From positions 49,861,812 to 49,925,811 of the forward strand of contig CM034239.1 in NCBI GenBank assembly GCA_019916065.1: a stretch of DNA of 64,000 nt, read 5' to 3'. The notes under the pieces were generated by a model that was not told where the DNA came from, searched no databases, and saw only the letters and a program-made list of their open reading frames with translations. Positions 25,600 to 37,784 of this stretch are shown here, piece after piece. Each line of letters opens with the position of its first letter. The first letter of the stretch is position 1. Made by a program: the position numbers and the translations under genes. The DNA comes from Vitellaria paradoxa (Eukaryota; Streptophyta; Magnoliopsida; Ericales; Sapotaceae).

Positions 25600-27235
25600 G
25601 GTGAAATACTGCTCTTTTCTGTGTTCCAGATGTTTAAAACATCTGTGTGAACAGTGCTCCCATCAAAAGTCTTATAAATGTACCATTACCCTTCCTATTC
25701 CATATCTTTCGAGGAAACCCACTCTTATTAGGAAGACATCTCCGGCTCGTCTCCAAAATAGAGAATCAAATCTTCCTTTGACGGCCATAGAGACTCCATT
25801 GTCGTTGTCTTGGTTCGGATTTGTACAAGAATTTTGACTGCTTTTCATTATTCAACAGAATCTTTGAATAGGCTGGTCAATGACTTTTGGTTTATGTTTT
25901 GAAGGATATTTCATGCTTTTAATAATAAATTTTTGCTTTTGAGTGGAAGCAGAAAGTACTGGAAATCTCAAGTGATAACCATTTAGTTGTTACTCTTATA
26001 CTCTGTTCTGTATATTAACTATAAGAAGAAAAGAGAAGTTCATGGAAAACATTGCTAATTAATTTTGAATTAGGAAAATTGGAACACTTTGGCCTCATTT
26101 AATCAACTCAACATGATAGCCTAGGGTTGCCCGAATCCTGTTTTGTCACATTCTCCCCCGAGGACCATAGCTTTGTTCAACTAAATGCGAGCATATCTTT
26201 ATTATTTCGACCATGAACCACCCATCATAACAATTGGTCTTCCTCACCTCATCCCTTAGCAGTATTCTTAGCATAGTATTAGTATTATTATTATTATTAT
26301 TATTATTATAAAGAGATTCTATTTTGACTCTCGTACGGTATTGCAGTCATATGGTCTCCCTCACCTCATCCCTTTCCAGGATGGCTTTTAGCATTTCATG
26401 TCATTCTAACTCTCTTGTTCTTCAGAATTCTTCTAGCGTCCATCTGTATCAATGGGTTCCATTCGTATTTGCGCATGATATAGCGCTGCGTCCATCTCTA
26501 ATTTACAGTGTTCTTAGACAGTAGGTGGTGTTAGAGCGTCGACGCCCGTCACTGGAAAGTGGCTCTGTTACGGCAATTTACGGTCCAATTCGGTAAAGCA
26601 AAACCCTAAATTAGAGTTTTGATATTGTTATACTTCAAATGTGGTACCATAACTCTCTCATAATTATTTTATTAATAATTTTTTTATTTATTTATAATAT
26701 TTTTTAACTCCTATCCTTTATTTCATTAATATAATATATTATTAGAAATACTATATTATTATATATGTCAGAGTAAAATATTATTATATTATATTCATTA
26801 TTATAATATAAAATCAAAAATATATATTTTTTTAAAAGAAATATACCCGTTGAAAATATAGCCGTTGCGAATATATATTGAGTGGAGACTGTTGAACAAT
26901 GAATAAAAAAGATAAATGAAAGATTAGAGAAACTAATATTTAAATTTTGTAAAGAATTTGTGAAACAAAAAAAATGTTTTTTTTAATGTATTTGAGATAA
27001 TTTTTTTAATAGGAGTCCCAAAAAAAAAAAAAAGTAAGAATCTAAACAACAATTTGATGAATAGAATTGGATGGGATGCCTTAGCAATGGGTAGTTTGAG
27101 CGATAAATCTGCAAAACTGCTATAATTTAGGCGAACATATATGCGTTCACACACAGCCTTCTCAGTTGAGTGGTTCTTATTTGCTGGTGTTGGGAGTTTA
27201 ATTACTAATTTATGGGTTTTGGTTGGTCGAAAGGG
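25600..27235. other. Intergenic DNA without a gene
   Basis: It contains an (ATT)n microsatellite at 26283-26309, flanked by two similar words (CCTCACCTCATCCCTT near 26243 and 26354), and an AT-rich segment at 26590-27050. Short frames around 25580 and 26324 have no recognisable homology. Confidence 0.55.
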
Positions 27236-27490
27236 CTTTCTTTTTTTTCTGGGGTCGGGGAGAAGTTCACAGTCGCTGCCCATAGGTGCGCACTGGAGTC
27301 TGTCCCGTGGCCTTAGCCAGCAAAGAATCACGAAAAAGTAAACCAACTTAGGCAAGTTCTAACTGACCGGATCAGTCGAGAAAGTTGTTAGATAACTTCC
27401 ACAATTAGAGGAAGGATTACATCAAGAGGAGTTGAACTCATGGCCTATTGATATCAGTCTCTTCAACCCGCCATCCGAACTAATTTGACT
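27236..27490 (-). mobile_element. Diverged tRNA-derived SINE copy
   Basis: It is homologous along its length to the better-preserved SINE at 55.69-55.93 kb. Shared blocks include TAGCCAGCAAAG, CTTAGGCAAG and CTGACCGGATCAGTCGAGA, followed by AAGGATTACATC and GAGGAGTTGAACTC. The last is a decayed box B on the minus strand. Box A at its right end is largely lost. Confidence 0.5.
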
Positions 27491-28152
27491 ATTCCTTTCC
27501 GGGCGGGCTTTCTTTTCTGCATGTATAGGAGGAAGAGGAGGATAACAATTCCAAGTGTACCTTCAGAGTTATGTTTTGGGAGGGAATGATGATGATGAAG
27601 ATGATTTTCTGAATAAATAATACAACTTTTTATGATAGTACGTAGCATCATTTATGAATACCTGGTGTTTGGGCTGCTGCTAGGCTAGCTACTTGCTCGT
27701 GTGAGGGCCTAACGTTCCCAGTCCACAAGCCCTTTTTTTTTTTTTTTTCCTTACCAAATTCATTCATTTTTTTTTTATCCTATTAATTTTCTACGAACTC
27801 TATTTAAATAATAGTTGCTGCCATGCCATCTCATCTCAGTAGTTGTTTGTTGTTTTAACTGGCATCGTAAAGTTCACTCTCTGTGTTAAAATTTTATGTG
27901 GATTTTACTTTAAAATATTTTACGTTTTCTTTAATATCCTTTCACCTAACTTATGATCAAATGGGAGTAATATGGGGGGTATTGTGTACGCACCTTGGTA
28001 AATCTTTAAAAAGTTACCTCCTGCAGAAGTAGTTTTTTTTTTTTCCTTATTTTATAACCACATAATTATTACGCCCTCTTTTTTAGGGGAATAACGTTTA
28101 AATCATTGATGATGCGTAAAGCAGATGGGAGAGATGTCTCTTACCATAATAT

Positions 28153-28292
28153 AGTGTGTTTTTGGAGTAAAAAAAAAAAAATGAGATAAATTAAGAATTC
28201 GTAATGTATGTAGTGAAAAAAAAAGTTGATGTGATATAAAATTAACAGAGATTTATAAAATTTTTTTGGTATTTTTTTCAAACTAAACGGTA
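28153..28292 (-). repeat. MITE family A copy (reverse)
   Basis: It reads in the opposite orientation to the 16.1-kb copy: TTTTTGGAGT, AATGAGATAAATTAAG, AATTCGTAATGTATG, TTGATGTGATATAAAATTAAC and AAACTAAACGGT appear in order. Confidence 0.6.
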
Positions 28293-29554
28293 CCATAATG
28301 ATTAAAAAATTTGACAATTACTATCAACTAAATTTACTGTGGTTTTTTTTTTCCTAAAACGAAAGCAAAGAATTGTAACGTACCAAACAATCTTTTTCCT
28401 TTTCAGCTGAATTATTTTGCCATGTCTTTCACGGGTCTAAGTTTGCCTAAGCTTGGCTTATAAATTGTTCTATCATCATCAACTCTCGTGAAAAACGTTT
28501 TACAATTCAAAGCTTGAAAGTCCTAAAGCTAATTAGGGGGGTTAGAGTCAAAAGTAAAACTTTTTTAAAAAATATTTAGAGAAATTAAGGGGGTTTGTTT
28601 TTTTATTTTTGTTTTTATTTTTTATTTTTTTATTTTGAACTCATTTTCTATTTTACGCTTTTGAAAATAAAGAAAAAGTTCAAAATACATTTGGTCACTT
28701 ATGTTTTTAAAATTTGTTTTAGAAAACAAAAAATGAGTTTACACATAAAATTAAAAATGACAAGATGTTATTTTGAGTGTTTTTAATCCAAAATAGGAAA
28801 AATTTCAAAATAATGAAAATATATCATTTTCTACTTCTTTATTTTGAGATTTTTAAAACATAAAATGAGAACAGAAAACAAAAAACAGAAAAGTAAATCA
28901 AATGCCACATAATATTTTCACAACTTGAAGTGGTTAATGCATTATTTACAAATATAAATGTTCAAAAAATTAATGATGCAAAAAGGAGATTCTAATTTTT
29001 CCTTTTTCCTCTTAATTTTGGAATTTTTATTTATTTATTTATTTTTTGTGGGTATGAGAAATTCCAAATACATTGGCGTGTGCACAGAAAGTAAATAAAA
29101 TGCAAACACTACAATATATTAATACGAAGGGGGGAGCCAATTAGGGGACCAGGGTGTGTATAGTTGGATGTCCTTATCAGCTGCAATATATGGCCAATAG
29201 CAAAAGCTCCTTGTTGGGGTTAAAAATTAAAAATAGTGCGCCACATCAACTTTAAGTAGGCGTCAAATCTGTTCGGTTTTTTTTTGTATTTATATAATTT
29301 ATTATTTTTAAATAACAAGTATAATAAATAATTAATTTTTTCTAAAATAAAATTTGTTCTGATTGATTAATTTAAAATTAATGTATTCGTGTTATACCGT
29401 GTTCACATTATTAGTATTAATATTGTATTTTGATTATTGTATTTTTGTATATGTTTAAAGCATTTCAACAAAATACTCAAGTTCGTTATAAGTTCAATAA
29501 AAGTATTTAACTCATCATCTCTTTTATACATTATACGAGACTAAGTACAATTTA

Positions 29555-29688
29555 GGCTCTGTTTGGTTTGTAAATAAATTCTAAAAAAATTTATAAATCT
29601 CTGTTAACTTTATATCACATCAATTTTTTTTTTCACTGTACGTATTACGAACTATCACTTTATCTCACTCCAAACTCACCCTTAACCG
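29555..29688 (+). repeat. MITE family A copy
   Basis: CTGTTTGGTTTGTAA, TATATCACATCAATTTTTTT, CACTGTACGTATTACGAACT, CTTTATCTCACTCC and AAACTCACCC follow in the same order as the 16.1-kb copy. Confidence 0.65.
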
Positions 29689-30117
29689 AGGATGACTAAA
29701 TATTAGTAGTTGCAATCACTTTTTTATAATATACTTTGTTTCATTAAACTCAAGTCAGAAAATTGATTTATTGATAAATTTTTTATTTTTTTATTCTAAT
29801 TACATCAAATTATACATTTGAAATTTTATATATTTTTTTAATTTTTCCTATAAATTCATTATGTGTTGAGATTGAAGATTTGTTGAGGTAAAACAATGAT
29901 ATTTAAAATTACTACTCTTATTTAATTTTTTGAAAAAAATAGAAATAGATAAATTTTAATAAAAATTAAAAATAATTAAATTAAAAAAATTAATTTATTA
30001 ATAAATTTTTTTTATCTTCTTATGTTTTTTGACTCATTCAAATAAAAATATATATTAAAAATTTACATTTTCTTTTATGTATATATTTGTTTTTTATTTT
30101 CTTTGAAGGAAAAATCC

Positions 30118-30450
30118 TCGTTCCAAGTACACCACGGCCGCCGGTATAAATAAATTTCCTGAGTCGCCACGGCAGCAACCAAACAAGAGTCGAGAAGAAA
30201 CCGGAGAGAAGATAATCCGCTGTAGCAAGATCTAAACAAAGGAAACACGCGGCCTAATTTGGTGGAAATTGTCAGACGACGTTATAAAGCCCGTACACGT
30301 GTGACCCGAATGACGTCACAGGCTCAGTGCTTCGTGGGACCCATTTACACGGAGACATGTAACGGTTACATCCCCCATCGGCTGATCGTCGCGGTTCAAT
30401 CTTTACTACATTCGCGTGTTTTAGTGTGCTGCATTTTGCTTTGGAGTAAA
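30118..30450. promoter_or_regulatory. Isolated GC-richer, promoter-like island
   Basis: Within very AT-rich flanks this segment holds a TATAAATA at about 30145. It also has two perfect 8-bp palindromes, ACACGTGT (30295-30302, G-box type) and TGACGTCA (30311-30318, C-box/CRE type), separated by 8 bases. Such ACGT cores are classic bZIP/bHLH sites. A 64-codon frame at 30259-30453 overlaps but lacks recognisable homology. No gene follows on either side, so it may be a relic promoter, a noncoding transcription unit or a captured fragment. Confidence 0.4.
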
Positions 30451-30457
30451 TAATGGT

Positions 30458-30602
30458 TACGTTTAATTTGTTAAAAATTTTTTAAAATTATTAAAATATT
30501 TAAAAATTATTTATTTTTTAATTTATTATATAAATTACGAGATCATAAATTATTTTAATTTATCTCACTTTATCTCATTTTTTATAACTCCAAACATACT
30601 CT
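30458..30602 (+). repeat. MITE family A copy
   Basis: It shows ATAAATTACGAGATCATAAA, TTTATCTCACTTTATCTC, ATTTTTTATAACTCC and AAACATAC at its right end, as in other family members. The left half is diverged. Confidence 0.5.
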
Positions 30603-32163
30603 ATATATATATATATTTACTATTATGATTTTTTAAATTATACTCATTATTCTATTTTTTAAATTCTACTACAATTTTTTTTTCTAATGTTATTGTATCC
30701 TTATAATTAATGTACCGATGAACTCAAAGCATCTCCAATCATTTGATCATAAAAAATTAAATATTTCACAATTAAAATTACATTTGGTGATCTTGTCAAT
30801 ATATTGAATTTTAAGGATGATTCCGACATATTTTGGATCGATTTAGGATTCTCAAATAAAATTATATAATTAGGTCAAATTTTATTGTACATGTCATAAA
30901 TTGTAATTTGCATATTTTAAAATATGGGGTTGTTTGAAGCTCCAACTAACTTCAACAAATTTTAAAAATTTCAACCTTTTCAAATTTTAAAAAATTTTAA
31001 TTATTTTTTAAAAATTTGTCAAAATCCGATGGAACAAACCATTATAATGCATTCTAACGAATTTTAATAGATTTCTTAAAAAGTTGTACTGACATCTATA
31101 CCAAAAAGTTTTGCAAAATTTCAAAAATTTTTAAAATTCTTCACTAAATTTTACCACGTATTACTTTACATAATTTTTAACAATTTTATATCAAATCAAA
31201 TACAAATATCCAACTATCATTTCAAGACAACTTTTTGTACTCTAAATTTCAAAAAGTTTTACTTTTGATAACTTTTGGGTTTTTTTTTTTTTAACAATCT
31301 AAACGACCTTTATATCGAGTACTATAAACACTTAAATTAATCACGACATCAAAATAATTCACAATTTTCAAAAGAACATATATATAGGTCTTAATTATCA
31401 ATTAGGCATGAATAGATACTATTTAGGAGAATCAAGCCAAATTATAGGAAAATTTATAACAAAATTAAAAAAGTAGGGATGTTATAAAAATATTTTGTGT
31501 ATTTCTATCAAATTTTAAGAATAGCAAATATAATTTACCCTTTATTTTAAAGACTTTCTGAACATCATGCATATATTATAACATATATTATTTTGAAAAT
31601 AGGGAGACTAATATAATTTTTATTATGTTAACTTGTGATATATATTGTGGGTTATTAGATTTTAATCCAAAAGTCCAGATACACTTATACTATTTTAATT
31701 TAAAATAAATGTAAATGTATCTGTACCACTAAATTTAAAATTAACAGTTTAGATTATATGTCATGGAGTTGACATAGTAATACTATGTCAATTCCTCCTA
31801 ATCTTATTATTTTTTGCAGCCACAGGAAGATTGGAAAATTATATTTAGATTGCATTGTATTTTGACTTAAGTTATTTAAAATTATACTTTTCTCCTCATT
31901 ATTTTTTGTTTATATTCACTTAAAAATTACATTTTTACCTTTACAGAGTACAAATTTTGGGTCTACCATTATTTGCATGGTCAATGTCATAATATATACT
32001 AGACTGCAAATAAGAATGAGTCCGGTAGTATATTGTTTTAATCGATTTTGAAAAAAAAAAAAAAATTATTAGGGTTGTCTTGTTAACTTTTCGATTCAAA
32101 TTCTCATTGCGCGCGCGCGCACACATATATATGTAATATTTATTTATTACTTTTAATAAATAA
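30603..32163. other. AT-rich intergenic DNA
   Basis: There is no coding frame of note. It contains AT-rich low complexity, including a (CG)n(CA)n(TA)n compound tract at about 32108-32132. Confidence 0.6.
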
Positions 32164-32723
32164 TATTAAAAAGGGTAAATTTCACTAACCTCCCCTGAGA
32201 TTTTTGACACCAACAGAAACTTCCCCTGAAATTTCTGAAATAACACTGACCTCCCTTCCTTTACCAGATAAATTTCACTAACCTCCCCTGATCTATTTTT
32301 TCCCGTAAAAGTCCCGTTTAGAGTAAGAAAAAATAAGATAAATTGAGATAAAATGTAGTTTAGGGTTAATTTTGGTGTCTTTTTTTCTGAAAAGTAGCAA
32401 ACTGTGAGATAAATTGAGATAAAATATAGTTTTGGGTTGATTTTGGCATCTTTTTTTTTTAGAAAGTAGCAAACTGTGAGAACGATTTTTTAAATCCATT
32501 CCCACGAATTCAAAAAAATAGCGACAATAATACTCGTTTGAAAGTTTTCGATGCAAAAAATATGATTGTATAAAAAATTTACACATTTAAAAACCTCAGA
32601 GGAGGTTAGTGAAATTTATCTGGTAAAGGAAGGGAGGTCAGTGTTATTTCAGAAACTTCAGGGGAGGTTTCTGTTGTTGTCAGAAACCTCGGGGGAGGTT
32701 AGTGAAATTTACCCTATTAAAAA
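32164..32723. mobile_element. Mutator-like foldback element with 9-bp target-site duplication
   Basis: About 122-bp terminal inverted repeats start GGGTAAATTTCACTAACC (32173) and end GGTTAGTGAAATTTACCC (32714). The two arms match over most of their length. They are bounded by the perfect 9-bp direct repeat TATTAAAAA (32164-32172 and 32715-32723). Long TIRs with a 9-bp duplication are the hallmark of Mutator-like elements. Each arm has an internal repeat of TAAATTTCACTAACCTCC at its inner end. There is no transposase; the centre (about 32300-32585) is a different repeat, listed separately. Confidence 0.75.
32300..32585 (+). repeat. MITE family D copy inside the MULE-type element
   Basis: It is homologous to 55258-55478: ATAAATTGAGATAAA, TTAATTTTGGTGTCTTTTTT, GTGAGAACGATTTTT, AATCC, TACTCGTTTGAAAG and TATGATTGTA recur in order. 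This copy also has an internal tandem duplication of about 71 bp (32336-32406 against 32407-32478) absent from the other copy. Confidence 0.6.
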
Positions 32724-33009
32724 AGAGTTCGTAAATGTATGTACATTTTTGGTAAAGTTTTATATTAATATTTCTTAATCACTCATAAATAATTATCCAT
32801 AACATAATTTTAAAAACTTTTAGGTATTTACTTTATAAATTTTTTTATTTTGAAAAATTAATAACCAATAAAGTAATGAAAATAATTATATGCATTGTGC
32901 GTGTACTAGTGTCTAATAATAAGGTAATATTACACTCAAAGATAGTGAAATCTCAAATTTGATGAAATCCCAATAATTGGTAATTTTTTTTTTAATTTTT
33001 TCTACTTAG

Positions 33010-33316
33010 TTGCGTTTGGTAGCAAAATTTTTAATAAAAGTACCAACTTTTAATATTTGACTGTTTGGCAAATTACTAACTTTTGCCACTTTTCTACTTT
33101 GTTACAGTAATTTCTCAACTTAAAAGTTATCAAAATTTATTAAAAATTGTTAAAAATTACCAAAAGTTACTAGAAAATTCTAAAAATTTTACCAAACACT
33201 CAAAAGTTGTAAAAAATTATTAAAAATTACTACTTATTTCACCAAATACACCAAAAATTACAACTAACAACTTTTGACAAAAAAATAAAAAAATTATCAA
33301 AAATTAAGCCTCCAAA
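33010..33316. repeat. MITE-like segment with GTTTGG/CCAAAC ends
   Basis: It starts TTGCGTTTGGTAGC and ends near GCCTCCAAACCCC. The interior is built of AAAAATTACCAAAAGTTACT-like words in both orientations, and it has no coding capacity. Confidence 0.4.
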
Positions 33317-33457
33317 CCCCCCCCTTATAAAAATAAAAATCTTCATTTTCTCTGTTAACACCTTACTTAATTGTAGCCACCCATAACTTCAAAGAAAAAA
33401 AAATTAAAGGTAATTTGTCTAAAAAAATCAATTAGTTATTTAAGTAATTTTATTTTT

Positions 33458-33462
<5 letters not shown>

Positions 33463-33499
<37 letters not shown>
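33463..33499. repeat. (AT)n microsatellite
   Basis: About eighteen AT units in the gene desert. Confidence 0.9.
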
Positions 33500-33504
<5 letters not shown>

Positions 33505-33811
33505 TTACCAACTATTACGAGAGGTGTATAACTAAAAGAAAAAAAAAATTATCATGTGCATCGCTCATGAATTAGTATCTAGCGCATATATACTAATATC
33601 ATTTTTTGGGGGTTAATGGTAGTTTGGATTAATATGAGTTATTGATTAATATTAAAAAAAAAACACAATATAAACCCTAACCACTATTTTTTTTAATAAG
33701 TAACAATAGTTTATAAATAAAAAAATATAAAAGGAATAAAACCCATAATATTTTAATACAGTTGCTCTAACTCTAAATATTCATATGAAGCTTTTATTTA
33801 ACCTCTCCCTA

Positions 33812-33812
<1 letters not shown>

Positions 33813-33851
<39 letters not shown>
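33813..33851. repeat. (ATT)n microsatellite
   Basis: About thirteen perfect trinucleotide units. Confidence 0.95.
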
Positions 33852-35899
33852 TCTGAATATTCATCAGCAATCATTTTGTTAGTATTTATAAATTTAAAAT
33901 AAATATATTTGAGAGTACTGATTATTAAAGAGAAATTATTCAAATATAGATTACATAATTAGATAAGAATTTTAATTTAAATTTAATAAGTTGAACATCA
34001 TGGGGTCATGATTTATTTGAAATAAATCAATTAAAAATAGTTAATTGGAAAGGCTTGGTATTACGGATATTAGTTGAACAAAAATTGCAACATACTAATT
34101 TCTTAATTTGTCTGTAGTAATCTCCTCCCTGATATTTTTGTAAAATTAAATTTTAAATTTATTTATTTAAAATCTATCTCCATCAAATATGGGAATTTAA
34201 TTATTTCTAAATTTTTATAGAAATTGTAATGAATAAATATTAAGAAGAATCCTAAAATGTTTCAAATTTTCTTAATTTATCTAGAGCAATTACGCACGTC
34301 TCTTATATTTATATGAAATTAAATTTTAAATTTATTAATTCAAAATCTACATCCACCCAAAACAAAATTTTTTAATCTTTTTTCTTAATTCAATTATTTA
34401 ATGGGTTAAGACAACTACTTTACTTAAAGTAAAAATCATTGGTACCTCTCAATATAAAAATCTACCTTTGCATTCTTTGTGATTCATATTAAAATGAAAC
34501 TGTAAAAAAATTTGTAAAAAATAACGATTCTAACTCTGAATAATTTAAAAAAATGCACTTATACCACATATATGTAGTTTATATTACAAACAGTTATACC
34601 CTTAATTTGGTTTAAACGAATATAAAGCTAAAAAGACAATTATCTCTTATTTAATTAGTTCAACATTTCCATAAAAATGGTAATGAATATTAATAAGAAT
34701 AATATTAAAATGTTTAAAAAATTTACTAATATTTTGTATGACAAAAATTTACTTTATTACCATTTATACGAGTGAATTTTTTAACGACTATTAGTAGCAA
34801 AGATGAACAAAGAATTTTTTATGAAAATATCTCTCAAAGTACTATCTTATTTTTTTCTATTTCATCCTTATACTATCAAATGAAGATATTACATTTTCGA
34901 ACTAACATATAAATAACATATTATATATTACAATGATTTATTTTATTAAAATTAAAATAACAATTTAGTATTAAAATGATTTAGTTTATTAAACTATAAT
35001 TATTTTTTTAAAATAATAATTACATATTAAAATAACTTATTTTAGTAAAACTAAAATTAATGATAATTACATATTAAATAATTTATTTAGTAAATTAATA
35101 TTACTATTAAATTAATATTTTATTATTGAAATAATTTATTTTATTAAATTAAAATTTTAGTAAGCAATAATTACCTCTTGAAATTATTTATTTTATTAAA
35201 ATATTTTTATTACATCAAATTATTTTTAATAAATAAAACATTAATTTATTATTAAATTACGTTATTTATTAATATACTTTACTAAATTGATTATTATTAA
35301 AAAATAACATGAAATGTTATATTAACTAGTTTAAATATATTTTTTTTATTAAATTTAGTTAATTTTATGAAAATTTATTAAAATTAAATATTTTATTAAA
35401 ATAAGATCAATTACTATAAACAAAATTATACTACTAGACATATTTTTATTTTTATTTTAGAGAAAAATTATAACTGAAAATAAAAATTAAAAACAAAAAT
35501 TGTTGAAGATAAATAAAAAAATTGTAAATGTTACAAATAATCCTTGAATTCAACAAGAGGTTTCTACAAAAATAGTCCTCGAAATATCTTTCTTTTTTTT
35601 CTATCTCGTTATCAAACTATTAAACTGTCAACCATCTAATTTCATTTATAAGTGCGTTTGATAATTTGAGAAAAAAAAGACGAATATTTTAATAAAAAAA
35701 TTTCGAATAAAAATAATAATAACAGATTTTCGAAGTTTCAAAATTGACCATATCAATTTCGAACATTTAGATTAATTAAAAAATTATTTATTTATTTAGT
35801 TTTTGCACGAGTATTATACATTTACTATACGTATATATTTGTACGGAAAATTGTATCGTATTTGTACATCGTTATACATACAGAAAACGAGCATTTCCT

Positions 35900-37723
35900 A
35901 CCAGGGCAACAGTAAGTACATCAATCATTTAATTTTTGTCAAAGCAATCACATGGATTTATCGCCTTAATCGATTGTACGTCGCTTGGAGAAAAGCAAGA
36001 ATTAGCTTGACAATAGCAAATATTGGGTGTGAATGACAACGTTAAAATTTCAACCTTGCCATGCCAGACACTGACATTACCGATTTGTCGTGTTGTGGTG
36101 GAGGCGAGCGCTACGTCTGCGTCATTTGTGTAAAAGCTGGGGGCCAAAACTGTCATTTAGCACATGCATGATAAAAATCAGCAATAAAAGAATGGAGAAA
36201 AAAATTGAGTGTAGGGTAGGTATAGGATAGGACAGCTTTGTTGTGGATTGTATCTGTAAACCCCCCCTCCTTCTCCCTCTCTCTCTCCTCTCTCTCTCTC
36301 TATATTTTTATCACTCTCTCTCTCTCTCTCTCTCGCATATTCACAGATGGGAGGTGAATCGTGCTGTTAATGGTACAATCCTGCTTTTTGTGGGAGAGAA
36401 GAACCTGATGTCCCTTTTGATGTGTGAGTGGGTGGTTCTGTTTTCTCGACTGTACATCTCTCTCTCTATCTACTTCTTTGTTTTTCCATGTCCGATATTT
36501 TCTCTTCTTTTCTTTATTTCCCCTCAGTTTCTCTCCCATTTTCTTCCCGAGAAAAGCTTCGTAAGATGAAGGTTTGTATGATTGTATCACCGATTCACCA
36601 TAGGTTCTTCTGTTTTACTCGATTTCTGGATCCTCTTCTTTTCCTTTCAAGGATCGTTTGGTTTCCTGTTTCTTCTTCCTTCTTTTTATGGGTTTATTTT
36701 CTTGATTTTTCTGAGTATATCTGTTGGGTGTGAGCTGGAATGCATACCGCTGAAGTTTTCATGTAATTTCATGATGATTTCTTTCTCCGCGTTGCTTGAA
36801 TTTCTTTGCATAAATTTTCTTAATGTTAGATGGTCGACTCTTGAAGTCCTCTATTTACTTTCCCCATAACAAAACAAACAAATCTGGTCTTTGGTTTTAT
36901 ACTGAGGTGTTGTTTGGGTCATTTCCACTGTTCAACGGACGACCAAACCTTTGTTTTTCGGCGTTTTTGCTTCCTTCCAACTCTCACAATCCTTTGTTGT
37001 TCGTAAATCGCTTGCGATTTTCGTTATTTTGAGACTAGAAGTAGAAGACTGATCCATGTATGTGTATGAAATTCTTGTTCATCAATCGAAACTCTTCCGA
37101 TTCCACTCCTCTCTTGATTTACTACCATATTTTTTGTTAACTTTTTTATGGATTTGATTATTTAATGAAGCAAGCAAGTGAATAGTGGTTTTCCAATCTC
37201 CTGAAGCTTTCTTAAATCTCTAGCTTTTGCCGGGTTTAACCCACATAAAATAACGCTTCCTGGACTTTGGTCTTTAATCAAGCCTTTGCTTGTGGCTTTA
37301 ATTCTTTGCCAAATTTGTTCTTTCCTTGTTTATTCAGTCTCTCTCTCCAAGGTGTCTGATGATTCAAAATCTATGCACGCTTCTAATTCACTCATTCCAA
37401 GCACATAAAATAACGTTCTAGAGGGGTCTCGAATCTACTTGTCTTTTTTTTTTTTGGGTTTTGTTTTTATTTTTCTGGGTCTTTGTTGAAACTCTCGATC
37501 TCATGTTTGCAGGCTGATGGATGAAGAAAAAGTAGATCTTTCTAGTGGGTTTGTTTGATCTCACTGCTGATTGAGTGGTGTTGCTTTTGTGGTGGGGCTT
37601 GGGAGGAGGCTGATCAGCTATTGTTATGCTGAAGGTCAAGTATAGGACAAGGTCTAGTTGTGGAGATAGAGGTTCTTGTGACTGTTGGGAACACAGCACA
37701 AGAAGGGAGAAGCTTATCATCAG
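35900..37723 (+). promoter_or_regulatory. HAP8-like promoter and 5' leader with leader intron
   Basis: Composition changes from AT desert to mixed sequence at about 35950. CT-rich leader tracts (36270-36334) follow. A probable leader intron starts at GTAAGATG (36561) or GTTTGTATG (36572) and ends at the AG at 37512, after the pyrimidine-rich stretch before GTTTGCAG. Several upstream ATGs follow in the second leader exon, including a 13-codon uORF plus stop at 37517-37558 and the overlapping uORF listed next. Splice choices are inferred. Confidence 0.55.
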
Positions 37724-37784
37724 ATGTTATCCGTTGAAAACCCTCCACCAGATCCCCCATGTCCTAATGAAATCTCACAGCTGA
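37626..37784 (+). CDS. Upstream ORF overlapping the HAP8-like start codon (52 aa)
   Basis: ATG at 37626 opens a frame of 52 codons plus stop that runs across the main start codon (37724) in another frame and ends 61 bases inside the main coding exon. The peptide begins MLKVKYRTRSSCGDRGSC and is Arg/Cys-rich, ending VLMKSHS. Its length and basic, cysteine-containing make-up are unusual for a random leader ORF. By its position, ribosomes initiating here would pass the main ATG, so it should lower main-ORF translation unless scanning is leaky. Whether it is conserved or translated is not shown by this sequence alone. Confidence 0.45.
   Translation: MLKVKYRTRSSCGDRGSCDCWEHSTRREKLIIRCYPLKTLHQIPHVLMKSHS

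Larger units (their letters stand above)
27490..30115. other. AT-rich intergenic DNA with MITEs
   Basis: No gene is visible. Two family A MITEs are listed separately. The region 28560-28900 consists of TTTTATTTTT-type low complexity with an inverted-repeat tendency. Confidence 0.6.
32724..35900. other. AT-rich gene desert
   Basis: It is almost entirely A/T. It includes a MITE-like segment (33010-33316), (AT)n at 33463-33499, (ATT)n at 33813-33851 and long TTTATTAAA-type low complexity at 34860-35520. I see no gene. Confidence 0.65.

Noticed and set aside
26933..27355. 140-codon frame on -
   Set aside because: It overlaps the decayed SINE and A/T runs, and its composition is Lys/Phe-rich from AT bias. 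No domain is seen.
33463..33851. CRISPR-like array in the desert
   Set aside because: The repeats are di- and trinucleotide microsatellites without spacers, in a plant nuclear context.
36243..36869. Overlapping frames of about 100 codons in the HAP8 leader
   Set aside because: They translate CT-rich leader and intron sequence into Ser/Leu/Phe repeats. This fits UTR and intron, not protein.
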